Part shown: positions 1 through 7,703 of the stretch, one piece after another
How positions within the stretch are numbered: the first letter of the stretch is position 1
Layout of the letters: each line of letters begins with the position of its first letter
Assembly: GCA_036382695.1 (NCBI GenBank)
Contig: DASVHF010000020.1
Location: 1-28,894 of the forward strand
Direction: 5' to 3'
DNA: 28,894 nt
DNA from: DASVHF01 sp036382695
GTDB taxonomy: Bacteria > Patescibacteriota > Microgenomatia > Woykebacterales > RBG-16-39-9b
The notes under the pieces: generated by a model
Told to the model about the DNA's origin: nothing
Databases searched by the model: none
What the model saw: the letters and a program-made list of their open reading frames with translations, nothing else
Program-made: the position numbers and the translations under genes

Positions 1-531
1 TCTGAGACTGGTTGGCAGATTGCGTGCGAAATGGCCGAGCTCGTCTTCTGCGTTGAGTTCGACACCATAGCCGGTCCGACCCACGTAGGTGACAAGATAG
101 CCTACGACTTGGGACTGGCATTACTCCTGAACAAAGGACGCAACGTCGGACGCTTCTACGCTCAGGAGAGTGCCGAGGAAGGTACTCGCAGCTTCCCACG
201 TCAGACCGGTTCGGTAGCAGGTATGCGCGTTTTGGTGGTTGACGACGTCCTGACTACCGGCGGCACCATCGACGAGACCATCGAGGCAGTCCGTAAGGAC
301 GGTGGTACACCCGTCGCGGTCGCAGTAGTCTGTAACCGAAGTGAGTTCCGCGGCGAGTTCAAGGGGTTTCCGCTGCTCGAGCTAATGTACGTGCCTTTTG
401 AGGCTTGGAAACCCGAGCAGTGCCAAGCCTGTGTCGAAAGGGTGCCTGTCTATACAGAAGTGGGCCACGGCAAGGACTTCCTCAAGGAGTACGGCGAAGA
501 CCCTGCTGGATGGCCGGCGAACCGGAAGTAA
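1..531 (+). CDS. pyrE: Orotate phosphoribosyltransferase-like protein, 5' end missing
   Basis: The frame is open from base 1, so the gene begins upstream; the ATG at 31 is probably internal. The visible 176 residues carry a type I phosphoribosyltransferase PRPP-binding motif, VLVVDDVLTTGGT. Near the C-terminus is a CQAC pair followed by VPVYTEVG, which resembles the CPLC..GIP segment of bacterial and archaeal orotate phosphoribosyltransferases. The family converts orotate and PRPP to orotidine monophosphate in pyrimidine synthesis, in the cytoplasm. Base composition is striking: sampled lines are 55-63% GC with mostly C or G in third codon positions, against about 30-40% in the polX gene next door. 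A hairpin terminator follows. Another PRTase of the family is possible; the class is secure, the substrate less so. Confidence 0.8.
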   Translation, partial: SETGWQIACEMAELVFCVEFDTIAGPTHVGDKIAYDLGLALLLNKGRNVGRFYAQESAEEGTRSFPRQTGSVAGMRVLVVDDVLTTGGTIDETIEAVRKDGGTPVAVAVVCNRSEFRGEFKGFPLLELMYVPFEAWKPEQCQACVERVPVYTEVGHGKDFLKEYGEDPAGWPANRK

Positions 532-562
532 CACGGGCAGTACGGAGTTTGGAGAGAGAACG

Positions 563-616
563 ACCCCGCAACGGTAATTCGGGTAACCGAATGGCTGATG
601 CGGGGTTCCTCTTTTT
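563..616 (+). terminator. Rho-independent terminator after pyrE
   Basis: The outer stem ACCCCGCA (563-570) pairs perfectly with TGCGGGGT (599-606). A second perfect stem, ATTCGG/CCGAAT (577-582/587-592), sits inside the loop. A T-rich tract ending in TTTTT (606-616) follows. This separates the GC-rich pyrE from polX. Confidence 0.85.
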
Positions 617-704
617 GGGGAGAAGATTGGGTTAGCGTAAGCGCAGCATTTGAGAGTACCCAAACTACCTTCGCGGAGCGAATGAGTTTGGTTACGGAGA
701 ATGC

Positions 705-710
705 TATAAT
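705..710 (+). promoter_or_regulatory. -10 box of polX, implying a leaderless mRNA
   Basis: A perfect TATAAT lies with 7 bases between it and the ATG at 718, so transcription should start at or within a base or two of the start codon. No convincing -35 hexamer is seen at the expected 16-18 nt spacing, and no Shine-Dalgarno sequence precedes the ATG. Confidence 0.6.
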
Positions 711-717
711 TATTTTT

Positions 718-2442
718 ATGGAGAAAAAATTCTCAAACAAAGACGTTGCGCAGCTTCTGAGAAATGTTTCCGCTGCTTATCAAGTGAAAGGCGCCAGTTC
801 CTTCCAAATCCGAGCTTATGATCTAGCAGCGGACGCCGTAGAACATGCTAGTAGTGACGTGCGAGCACTTTGGGAAACGGGAGATCTCGACAAAATTCCA
901 GGTGTAGGCAGCCATATTGCCAATTACCTAGATGAGTATTTTACCAGTGGGGAAGTGAGACATTTTAAAACAGTCTTCAAAGATATTCCCGATTCTATGT
1001 TTGAGCTTCTTAGAGTACCCGGGATTGGACCAAAGACCGCTTATAAACTAGCAAAAACCGGTGTTGCAAATACTCAGGATTTGGAAAAACAAATAAAAAG
1101 TAGAACGTTGCTTGACAAAGGTTTTGGGCAAAAGGTGCTGGATAACATCTTGCGAGGTGTAGAAGAATTTAAAAGAAGATCAGATCGTATTCTCCTCCCG
1201 GTTGCTTGGGGTGTAGCCTCGCAAGTTATTGAATATTTAAAGAAAAATAAGAATGTGACTAACGCCGATCCTTTAGGTAGCCTGCGTCGAAAAGTCGCTA
1301 CAGTCGGCGATATTGATATTTCCGTAGCTTCGGATGACCCAAAGTCTGTGGTTGAACATTTCCTCAAATTTCCTGGCAAAGAACGAGTGGTTGAGGCGGG
1401 AGAACGAACGGCTACAATTTCAGTTGATGGCGGGATTCGGATTGATTTAATGATCCAACCACCAGAGCGTTACGGTTCGCTTCTTCAACATTTTACGGGT
1501 AGTAAACACCACAATATTCATATTCGAAGAATCGCTAGAGAAAAAGGTTTATCACTTTCCGAATATGGAATAAAGCTAGTCGAAGAAAAAGGCGCTCAAT
1601 TTTCCCAAGATACGTTTTTTAAGTGTGAAACCGAGCAAGAATTTTACAGAAAGCTGGGTATGGGTTACATCGAGCCAGAACTGCGGGAAGATCAAGGAGA
1701 AATTGAAGCAGCTATGGCGGGGAAATTACCAGATTTAATTAGATTGGAAGATATAAGAGGTGATCTGCACACGCATTCGTCTTGGAGCGATGGACAAGAT
1801 TCCATAGCCGATATGACGAAAGCTGCGTCTTCTTTCGAAAGGGAATATATTGCTTTGACTGACCATTCCTATCCAAGTTTAAACTATGAAAAAAGACTCA
1901 AGGAGATAGAACAATATAATTACTCGCAAGATAATATTAGAGTAATTTCTGGACTCGAAGTAAATATAAATGCCGATTATAACTTGCAAATAACAGATGA
2001 TATATTAGCGAAACATGACATTATTTTTGTTTCCATCCATACTAGTTTTCGTCAATCAAAAGATGAAATGACTCAGAGGATAGTCAGGGCAATGGAAAAC
2101 CCTCACGTAGATGCACTCGCCCATCCAACAGGCAGGCTTCTTCTAGAAAGAGAAGGTATCGAGGCGGATTGGGAAAAGATATTTAAACGAATTGGGCAAC
2201 TGGGTAAATTTTTGGAGATAGACGGGTACCCAAACAGGCTCGATTTACCTGATAATTTAGTGAAAGAAGCGAAAAGATTCGGTGTAAAATTTACAGTTGA
2301 TACGGATTCGCACCGAACGGAACATTTGAAACTGATGGAGTATGGCGTTTCTGTTGCTAGGCGCGGTTGGCTACAAAAAGAAGATGTTATAAACACCTTG
2401 CCCTATCCCAAACTTAAAGATATACTTGGCATTAGAGATTAA
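718..2442 (+). CDS. polX: Family X DNA polymerase with PHP domain
   Basis: Bacterial PolX fills short gaps in base-excision and end-joining repair; its PHP domain gives metal-dependent 3'-5' exonuclease or phosphatase activity. The 574-residue length is typical. The order is an N-terminal 8-kDa/helix-hairpin-helix region (VPGIGPKTA and similar), the polymerase palm with GSLRRK and catalytic Asp198/Asp200 in VGDIDIS plus Asp243 in RIDLMI, then the PHP domain from about residue 345. The PHP metal motifs look intact: DLHTHS (349-354), LTDHS, GLEV, AHPTGR and TDSH. The ATG at 718 is chosen because the family begins about here (NKDVAQLL, then a KG..F..RAY motif) and a TATAAT lies just upstream. 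An upstream in-frame extension to 598 would run through the terminator and promoter. Confidence 0.93.
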   Translation: MEKKFSNKDVAQLLRNVSAAYQVKGASSFQIRAYDLAADAVEHASSDVRALWETGDLDKIPGVGSHIANYLDEYFTSGEVRHFKTVFKDIPDSMFELLRVPGIGPKTAYKLAKTGVANTQDLEKQIKSRTLLDKGFGQKVLDNILRGVEEFKRRSDRILLPVAWGVASQVIEYLKKNKNVTNADPLGSLRRKVATVGDIDISVASDDPKSVVEHFLKFPGKERVVEAGERTATISVDGGIRIDLMIQPPERYGSLLQHFTGSKHHNIHIRRIAREKGLSLSEYGIKLVEEKGAQFSQDTFFKCETEQEFYRKLGMGYIEPELREDQGEIEAAMAGKLPDLIRLEDIRGDLHTHSSWSDGQDSIADMTKAASSFEREYIALTDHSYPSLNYEKRLKEIEQYNYSQDNIRVISGLEVNINADYNLQITDDILAKHDIIFVSIHTSFRQSKDEMTQRIVRAMENPHVDALAHPTGRLLLEREGIEADWEKIFKRIGQLGKFLEIDGYPNRLDLPDNLVKEAKRFGVKFTVDTDSHRTEHLKLMEYGVSVARRGWLQKEDVINTLPYPKLKDILGIRD

Positions 2443-2492
2443 CGGACTAGTTTATTGGTTAATTAGTTTTAACTGATAATTATTAAATTGAG

Positions 2493-2500
2493 AGGAGGTG
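2493..2500 (+). promoter_or_regulatory. Strong Shine-Dalgarno of lemA
   Basis: AGGAGGTG lies six bases before the ATG at 2507. It is nearly a full complement to the 16S rRNA 3' end. It shows that SD-led initiation is used here alongside the apparently leaderless genes. A weak promoter-like pair (TTGGTT at 2455, TAATTA at 2477, 16 nt apart) lies upstream but is not convincing. Confidence 0.75.
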
Positions 2501-2506
2501 TAAGAT

Positions 2507-3058
2507 ATGTGGCCTTTTTTGATTGTTGTGGCAGTAATTGTTGTTTTAGCCTTGCTTGTATTAGGGGTTTATAACGGTTTAATTACAGCGAGAAATAGGG
2601 TGAAAGAATCTTGGAGTGGGATTGATGTTCAACTAAAAAGACGTTCGGATCTGATCCCAAACCTGATCGAGACAGTCAAAGGTTACGCAAAGCATGAAAG
2701 AGCTGTTTTTGAAAATGTTACAAAGGCTAGAAGCGCACTACTTGGGGCGGATACTGCTAAAGCAGCAGCTGAGGCGGATAACATGCTGACTGGGGCTCTC
2801 AAATCTCTTTTCGCTGTAGCGGAAAACTACCCGGAACTTAAAGCAAGTGAAAATTTCAAGGAGCTACAAAAGGAACTCTCTGATACTGAAACTAAGATTG
2901 CAGCTAGTAGACAGTTCTACAACTCTAATGTCTTAGACTACAATAATAAACTACAGGTTTTCCCAAATGTACTAATTGCTAACACGTTTGGATTCAAACC
3001 TGAGGAATTCTTTGAAGCGGAAGAAGAAGCCAAAACTCCAGTCAAAGTAAAGTTCTAA
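2507..3058 (+). CDS. lemA: LemA family membrane protein
   Basis: The 183 residues start with one hydrophobic segment (about residues 3-22), followed by YNGLITARNRVKESWSGI, the family's signature start, then the RRSDLIPNLIETVKGYA block and a long helical region. LemA proteins are membrane-anchored helical bundles with the bulk of the chain on one side of the membrane; their biochemical role is not settled. LemA is often encoded next to HtpX or other M48 peptidases, as here, which suggests a shared role in envelope protein quality control. The start is fixed by the excellent Shine-Dalgarno sequence. Length and motifs are ordinary for the family. Confidence 0.93.
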   Translation: MWPFLIVVAVIVVLALLVLGVYNGLITARNRVKESWSGIDVQLKRRSDLIPNLIETVKGYAKHERAVFENVTKARSALLGADTAKAAAEADNMLTGALKSLFAVAENYPELKASENFKELQKELSDTETKIAASRQFYNSNVLDYNNKLQVFPNVLIANTFGFKPEEFFEAEEEAKTPVKVKF

Positions 3059-3094
3059 CTGCCCGATCTTAAAATCTAATAGCGGTTCCGACGA

Positions 3095-3124
3095 TACACA
3101 ATATCAACCTTCGGTCGATGTGTA
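3095..3124 (+). other. Imperfect hairpin between lemA and htpX
   Basis: TACACA (3095-3100) pairs with TGTGTA (3119-3124), with further short pairs inside (ACC-TTC-GGT). No T-tract follows, so it is not a standard terminator. It could tune relative lemA/htpX expression, or it may have no function. Confidence 0.3.
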
Positions 3125-3155
3125 AATTGCTAAAGATAGACTGAAGTAATTAATT

Positions 3156-4079
3156 ATGGTGCCGACAATTTACAATCAAATTGATTCAAATCGGATGAAG
3201 ACATTTATTTTAATGCTGGGTTTTTCTATTTTTATTGTTGTTGTGGCTTATATTTTAGTTCTGGCTTTGGGTTACGAGGGTCCTGGAGCTTTGGGTTTTG
3301 TCGGAATTATTCTTATTATCTCAGGCTTTATTAATCTTGGAGCATATTACTGGTCAGATAAATTGGTTTTGGGTATGAGCGGGGCAAGGCCGATTGAGAA
3401 AAAAGATAATCCGGATCTTTATAGAATTGTTGAAAACTTAACTATTGCAGCAGGTTCCCCACTGCCAAAGATTTATGTGATTGACGACCCAGCTCCCAAT
3501 GCTTTTGCAACAGGCCGCGATCCGAATCATGCAGCGATTGCCTTCACGACTGGTATTCTGAACCGATTAGATAAATTAGAACTTGAGGGTGTTGCAGCAC
3601 ACGAACTTTCACACGTCCAAAATTATGATACAAGACTTATGAGTATTGTTGTAATTTTGGTAGGGACAGTTGCTCTACTTGCCAATATTTTCTTTCGAAG
3701 CTTGTGGTGGGGAGGTGGGGATCGAGATCGTCGGAGTGGCGGCGGGTTAATTTTTGTAGTTGGGATAATTGTTGCTGTTCTAGCACCAATTGCAGCGCAG
3801 CTTATCAAACTTGCCGTATCCAGGAGAAGAGAGTTTTTAGCAGATTCTTCTGGGACTCTTCTCACGAGGAACCCCGAAGGGTTAGCCAGCGCCCTTTTGA
3901 AAATTAGCAGCGATACAGTGGTTTCAAAACAAGCAAATCCGGCCAACGCTCACCTTTTTATCATCAGCCCGTTTAAAGGGGAGCAGGCAAAAAGTTGGAT
4001 AGCCGGTTTATTCAGAACCCACCCGCCTGTTGAGGATAGAGTAAAAGCACTACGGTCTTCCGTTGGAGCGAGCTTATGA
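3156..4079 (+). CDS. htpX: Zinc metalloprotease HtpX (M48 family)
   Basis: HtpX is a membrane-bound zinc endopeptidase that degrades misfolded membrane proteins, with its active site on the cytoplasmic face. The 307-residue chain begins with the typical YNQIDSNRMKT segment and two hydrophobic helices (about residues 14-36 and 44-64). The zinc motif HELSH is at 149-153, preceded by the family's APNAFATGRDP. Two more membrane helices follow, then the third zinc ligand, Glu226, in RREFLAD. The end PPVEDRVKALR is also typical. The stop overlaps the gatC start by 4 nt (ATGA), so translation is probably coupled. Confidence 0.95.
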   Translation: MVPTIYNQIDSNRMKTFILMLGFSIFIVVVAYILVLALGYEGPGALGFVGIILIISGFINLGAYYWSDKLVLGMSGARPIEKKDNPDLYRIVENLTIAAGSPLPKIYVIDDPAPNAFATGRDPNHAAIAFTTGILNRLDKLELEGVAAHELSHVQNYDTRLMSIVVILVGTVALLANIFFRSLWWGGGDRDRRSGGGLIFVVGIIVAVLAPIAAQLIKLAVSRRREFLADSSGTLLTRNPEGLASALLKISSDTVVSKQANPANAHLFIISPFKGEQAKSWIAGLFRTHPPVEDRVKALRSSVGASL

Positions 4080-4378
4080 GAAAGAAGTTAACACTTTCTG
4101 AAGTAAAACACGTTGCTACCTTGGCAAATTTGCCGCTTGAAGCTTCGGAATTAACAACATTTTCAAAGCAGCTTTCTGAAGTAATTGACTATAACATGAC
4201 GCTTCTAGCCAAGGTTGATACAAAAGATATTGAGCCAACAGCCCACGTGACCGGGGCGAAAAACATTCAACGTCCTGACGTTACCGAGCCAGGACTTACC
4301 CAAAAAGAAGCCCTGAAAAACTCAAAAAGTGTTCACAACGGGTTTTTCAAAGTTAAAGCAATATTAGAACAGGAATGA
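4076..4378 (+). CDS. gatC: Asp-tRNA(Asn)/Glu-tRNA(Gln) amidotransferase subunit C
   Basis: This is the small subunit of GatCAB, which amidates Glu-tRNA(Gln) and/or Asp-tRNA(Asn) in bacteria lacking the matching synthetases. The 100-residue chain is normal. It has the N-terminal helices (LSEVKHVATLANLPL..E), the DIEPTAHV segment and the RPDVTEPGLT..EAL block followed by a C-terminal NGFFKVKAIL strand that packs on GatA. It overlaps htpX by 4 nt and lies 1 nt before gatA. Confidence 0.95.
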   Translation: MRKKLTLSEVKHVATLANLPLEASELTTFSKQLSEVIDYNMTLLAKVDTKDIEPTAHVTGAKNIQRPDVTEPGLTQKEALKNSKSVHNGFFKVKAILEQE

Positions 4379-4379
4379 G

Positions 4380-5789
4380 ATGGGACTTGAAAAACTAACC
4401 ATAAAAGAAGCCCACCAAGGGGTAATTGGAAAAAAATTTTCTGCGAAGGAGCTCTCGAGTGAAATTTTTGCCCAAATAAGCAAAGTTGAACCAAAAATCA
4501 ATGCCTACCTACTGACCACGGAAGAAACCGCACTAAAACAAGCTGAAAAAGTAGATAAACTAATCTCCGAGAATCAAAAGTTAAGTCCATTGGCAGGGAG
4601 TCCGGTCGCTATTAAGGACAATATTGTAACCAAGAATACAAGAACAACAGCTGCTTCCAAAGTTCTCAAAGATTTTATACCTCCATATTCTGCAACTGTT
4701 TACGAAAAGTTGGAAAATTGCAACACTGTGTTGATAGGAAAAGCGAATTTAGATGAATTTGCTATGGGTGGAAGCACTGAAAATTCAGCTTTCAAGACTA
4801 CAAAGAATCCATGGGATATTTCTCGGGTTCCTGGAGGTACTAGCGGGGGCCCAGCTGCCGCTGTCGCGTCTGATATGTGTGTTTGGGCTCTTGGAACAGA
4901 TACAGGAGGAAGTATTCGGCAGCCAGCTAGTTTTTGCGGCGTTGTTGGGATGAAACCAACCTATGGAAGAGTCAGTCGGTACGGTCTTATTGCGATGGCT
5001 TCCTCGCTTGATCAAGCTGGACCGATTACGAAGACCGTTGAAGATTCAGCACTAGTTTTAAACGCAATTTCCGGGTTTGACAAATACGACGCAACAAGCG
5101 TAGAGAAAGAAGTACCGGATTATACAAAGTATCTGACGGGCGAAGTTAAAGACGTAAAAATTGGCGTCCCAAAAGAGTTTTTTGGAGGAGGAATTGAGAC
5201 GAACGTAAAAGACGCTGTGATGAGGGCTGTAAAAAGACTAGAAGGGTTGGGAGGGAAAATAGTTGAAATTTCTCTCCCTCGGTCAAAAGAAGCAATTGCA
5301 GTTTATTACCTGATTATGCCTTCGGAAGTAAGCTCTAACATGGCCAGATACGATGGAGTCCGTTTTGGCGGAACGAGAGAAAAATTTGGTCCTGAGGTGA
5401 AAAGAAGAATTATGCTTGGGACATATGCACTTTCTTCTGGTTATTATGAAGCCTATTATTTAAAAGCAGCGAAGGTGCGCACCCTTATTTCGCAAGAATT
5501 CCAAAAAGCATTTAGGCAGGTTGACGTAATTGTTGGTCCTACCTCCCCGGTTCTTCCTTTTAAACTAGGTGAAAGAGTGGAAGATCCCCTGCAAATGTAT
5601 CTAGCGGATATTCTGACAGTGCCAGTGAATTTGGCTGGATTACCGGGGATGTCGATTCCTTGCGGTTTGGTAGGAGGTTTGCCAGTTGGTTTACAGATCA
5701 TCGCTAATCACTGGGAAGAAGGGAAAATTTTAAATCTCGCGCACGCATATGAGATTAATTTTCCATTTACGGAAAAGCCGAGGCTTTGA
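4380..5789 (+). CDS. gatA: Asp/Glu-tRNA amidotransferase subunit A
   Basis: GatA is the amidase subunit that releases ammonia from glutamine for transfer to misacylated tRNA. It is 469 residues with the amidase signature. The family's Ser-cisSer-Lys triad falls at Lys79 (VAIKDN), residue 154 and Ser178 (DTGGSIRQ), matching the Staphylococcus aureus numbering. Residue 154 is threonine (PGGTSGG) where the canonical motif is PGGSSGG; the codon is ACT at 4839-4841. The rest of the chain is well conserved (GVVGMKPTYGRVSR, SSLDQAGP, LPVGLQI). It sits in the gatC-gatA-(small gene)-gatB run, so it is very likely functional, with Thr supplying the hydroxyl. Confidence 0.95.
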   Translation: MGLEKLTIKEAHQGVIGKKFSAKELSSEIFAQISKVEPKINAYLLTTEETALKQAEKVDKLISENQKLSPLAGSPVAIKDNIVTKNTRTTAASKVLKDFIPPYSATVYEKLENCNTVLIGKANLDEFAMGGSTENSAFKTTKNPWDISRVPGGTSGGPAAAVASDMCVWALGTDTGGSIRQPASFCGVVGMKPTYGRVSRYGLIAMASSLDQAGPITKTVEDSALVLNAISGFDKYDATSVEKEVPDYTKYLTGEVKDVKIGVPKEFFGGGIETNVKDAVMRAVKRLEGLGGKIVEISLPRSKEAIAVYYLIMPSEVSSNMARYDGVRFGGTREKFGPEVKRRIMLGTYALSSGYYEAYYLKAAKVRTLISQEFQKAFRQVDVIVGPTSPVLPFKLGERVEDPLQMYLADILTVPVNLAGLPGMSIPCGLVGGLPVGLQIIANHWEEGKILNLAHAYEINFPFTEKPRL

Positions 5790-5798
5790 GTTGTCGCT

Positions 5799-6200
5799 AT
5801 GAGTCTTCTTGACATTTTTTTCGGTAGGAAGAGAACAGTAGAAAAAAGAGGGTTGCTTGGTTCTTTTGACAGAGATCAAATCCAAGTAGGTTGGCAAAAA
5901 ATTGAAGAGCTAAAAAACGTTGGGAAACCATCTACTTTTCGAGAAGCAGTGGTAGAAGCAGATAAGTTAGTTGATTTCTCTTTAGACAAACTTTTTCCAG
6001 GTCGGGAAAATGCGGCGGAAAGGCTGAAAGAGACGAAAGAAATATTTAAATTTAATAGAGAAGATTACGAAAACCTTTGGTACGCACACAAACTCCGTAA
6101 CGAAATAGTTCACAAGGTTGGGTTTGAGCTCCCGAGCGTTGAGGCTAAGAGGCTTTTGGATTACTTTAAAAAGGCGTTGGAGACGCTAGGCGCATTATAA
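5799..6200 (+). CDS. HEPN-like small protein inside the gatCAB operon
   Basis: I do not recognise a named family. The 133-residue, mostly helical, charged protein has no signal peptide or membrane segment. Its C-terminal half reads LWYAHKLRNEIVHKVGFELP. RNEIVH (Arg100 to His105) fits the R-x4-H motif of HEPN domains, which are helical bundles found in ribonucleases of toxin-antitoxin and defence systems and in RNA-binding accessory proteins. The N-terminus (LLDIFFGRKR) could be an amphipathic membrane-associating helix. It lies 9 nt after gatA and about 30 nt before gatB, on the same strand, so it is co-transcribed with the tRNA amidotransferase. No partner antitoxin is visible. A structural or tRNA-related role is as likely as toxicity. 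Confidence 0.7.
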   Translation: MSLLDIFFGRKRTVEKRGLLGSFDRDQIQVGWQKIEELKNVGKPSTFREAVVEADKLVDFSLDKLFPGRENAAERLKETKEIFKFNREDYENLWYAHKLRNEIVHKVGFELPSVEAKRLLDYFKKALETLGAL

Positions 6201-6230
6201 CCTGTTTTGCATGATTTAATAAGTAAATTT

Positions 6231-7703
6231 ATGAAACAATACAAGGCAACTATTGGGCTAGAAATACACGTACAGTTAAAGACAAAATCCAAAATGTTTT
6301 GTAGAACAAGCGCAGAATATTTCGGATCGGAGCCAAATGCCCATACTTGTCCAGTATGTTTAGGTTTACCAGGAGCCTTGCCAGTAATTAACGAAGAAGC
6401 CATTGCTGCTGCAACAAAATTTGCCCTCGGGCTTAATTGCAAAATCTCGCCAAAGAGTAAGTTTGATCGAAAGAACTATTTTTATCCAGACCTTCCAAAA
6501 GGTTATCAGATTTCCCAGTACGATCTTCCAATAGGCACAAATGGATGGTTTGAGGTGGATGGTAAGAGGATTCGAATTAATCGAGCTCACCAAGAGGAAG
6601 ACACCGGCAAACTAATTCACGCAAGAGTAAAAGGCGCAGAGGCAAGTTTAATAGACTTTAACCGTTGCGGTGTTCCGCTCATGGAAATCGTATCCGAACC
6701 AGATATTGACAGTCCCGAGTTGGCAAAGTCGTACGCAAAAGTAATACACCAAATTGCTAGATATTTAGAAGTCGCTGATGCCGATATGGAAAAAGCCGGT
6801 ATGAGGTTTGATGCAAATGTATCTGTGCGGGAGAAGGGTAAGAAGAAGCTTGGCGAGAAGGTAGAAATTAAAAATATTAATTCGTTTAGATTTCTAGAAA
6901 AGGCTCTTGCTTATGAAATAGAAAGGCAGATAAAAACCATTGAATCTGGAGGTAGAATAATTCAAGAGACTCGAGGTTGGGTGGAGTCTAAAGGGGTTAC
7001 AGTGTCACAGCGAACCAAAGAAACTTCGCCGGACTACCGTTATTTTCCTGAGCCGGATCTACCACCATTGGTTTTCGAAGAAAAAACAATTAAGAAACAA
7101 AGAGAAAGTCTACCAGAATTACCTTTGCAGAAGCTAAAACGATTTATTTCCGAATATAAATTGGATAAAAAAATTGCTCAAATTCTGACAGAGGATAAAA
7201 AAATTGCTCAGTGGTACGAGGATGCCTTGTTAATTTACGCAAAAAAATTAGAAGATAAGTTATCGAAAGCAAAAAAATTGGCAAATTGGGTGAGAGGCGA
7301 ATTTACAAGGAACATGCGAGAAAGAGGTCTAAATATCCAGTCGACGCAAATAGAACCAGCTGGGTTAGTGGAACTCTTACAATTTCTAGATAATGGTGAT
7401 ATTAATATTATAACTGCCAAGCAGGTTTTAGCCAGAATGTTTGATACAGGTTGGATGCCAGCTAGAATAATACAAGAAGAGGGTCTTGCTCAAGTCTCCG
7501 GTCAGAAAGAGCTGGAGGAGATAATCGATCAGACCGTTGAGGAAAATAAAAAAGCGGTTGAGGATCTAAACAAGGGCAAAGAAGCAGCATTTGGTTTTTT
7601 GGTTGGACAGGCTATAAGAAAGACAGCCGGTCGGGCAAATCCGAAAACAGTCCAAGATTTATTAAAAAAAAGATTATCTTATGGAGACAGAAACCGAAGT
7701 TAA
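6231..7703 (+). CDS. gatB: Asp/Glu-tRNA amidotransferase subunit B
   Basis: GatB is the tRNA-binding and kinase subunit of GatCAB; it phosphorylates the misacylated Glu or Asp and receives ammonia from GatA. The 490-residue chain starts MKQYKATIGLEIHVQL, the normal family start. A TTG 24 nt upstream (6207) would add only eight unconserved residues, so I prefer the ATG at 6231. Motifs seen: CPVCLGLPGALPV, KNYFYPDLPKGYQISQYD, EEDTGKLIH, DFNRCGVPLMEIVSEPDI and the DYRYFPEPDLPP segment. The C-terminal YqeY-like tail domain ends in AFGFLVGQ. It overlaps polA by 23 nt. Confidence 0.95.
   Translation: MKQYKATIGLEIHVQLKTKSKMFCRTSAEYFGSEPNAHTCPVCLGLPGALPVINEEAIAAATKFALGLNCKISPKSKFDRKNYFYPDLPKGYQISQYDLPIGTNGWFEVDGKRIRINRAHQEEDTGKLIHARVKGAEASLIDFNRCGVPLMEIVSEPDIDSPELAKSYAKVIHQIARYLEVADADMEKAGMRFDANVSVREKGKKKLGEKVEIKNINSFRFLEKALAYEIERQIKTIESGGRIIQETRGWVESKGVTVSQRTKETSPDYRYFPEPDLPPLVFEEKTIKKQRESLPELPLQKLKRFISEYKLDKKIAQILTEDKKIAQWYEDALLIYAKKLEDKLSKAKKLANWVRGEFTRNMRERGLNIQSTQIEPAGLVELLQFLDNGDINIITAKQVLARMFDTGWMPARIIQEEGLAQVSGQKELEEIIDQTVEENKKAVEDLNKGKEAAFGFLVGQAIRKTAGRANPKTVQDLLKKRLSYGDRNRS

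Noticed and set aside
598..717. In-frame N-terminal extension of PolX from 598
   Set aside because: It runs through the pyrE terminator and the TATAAT box and adds 40 residues with no family resemblance.
6207..6230. TTG start for GatB eight residues upstream
   Set aside because: The family starts at the ATG at 6231, and the extra residues are unconserved.
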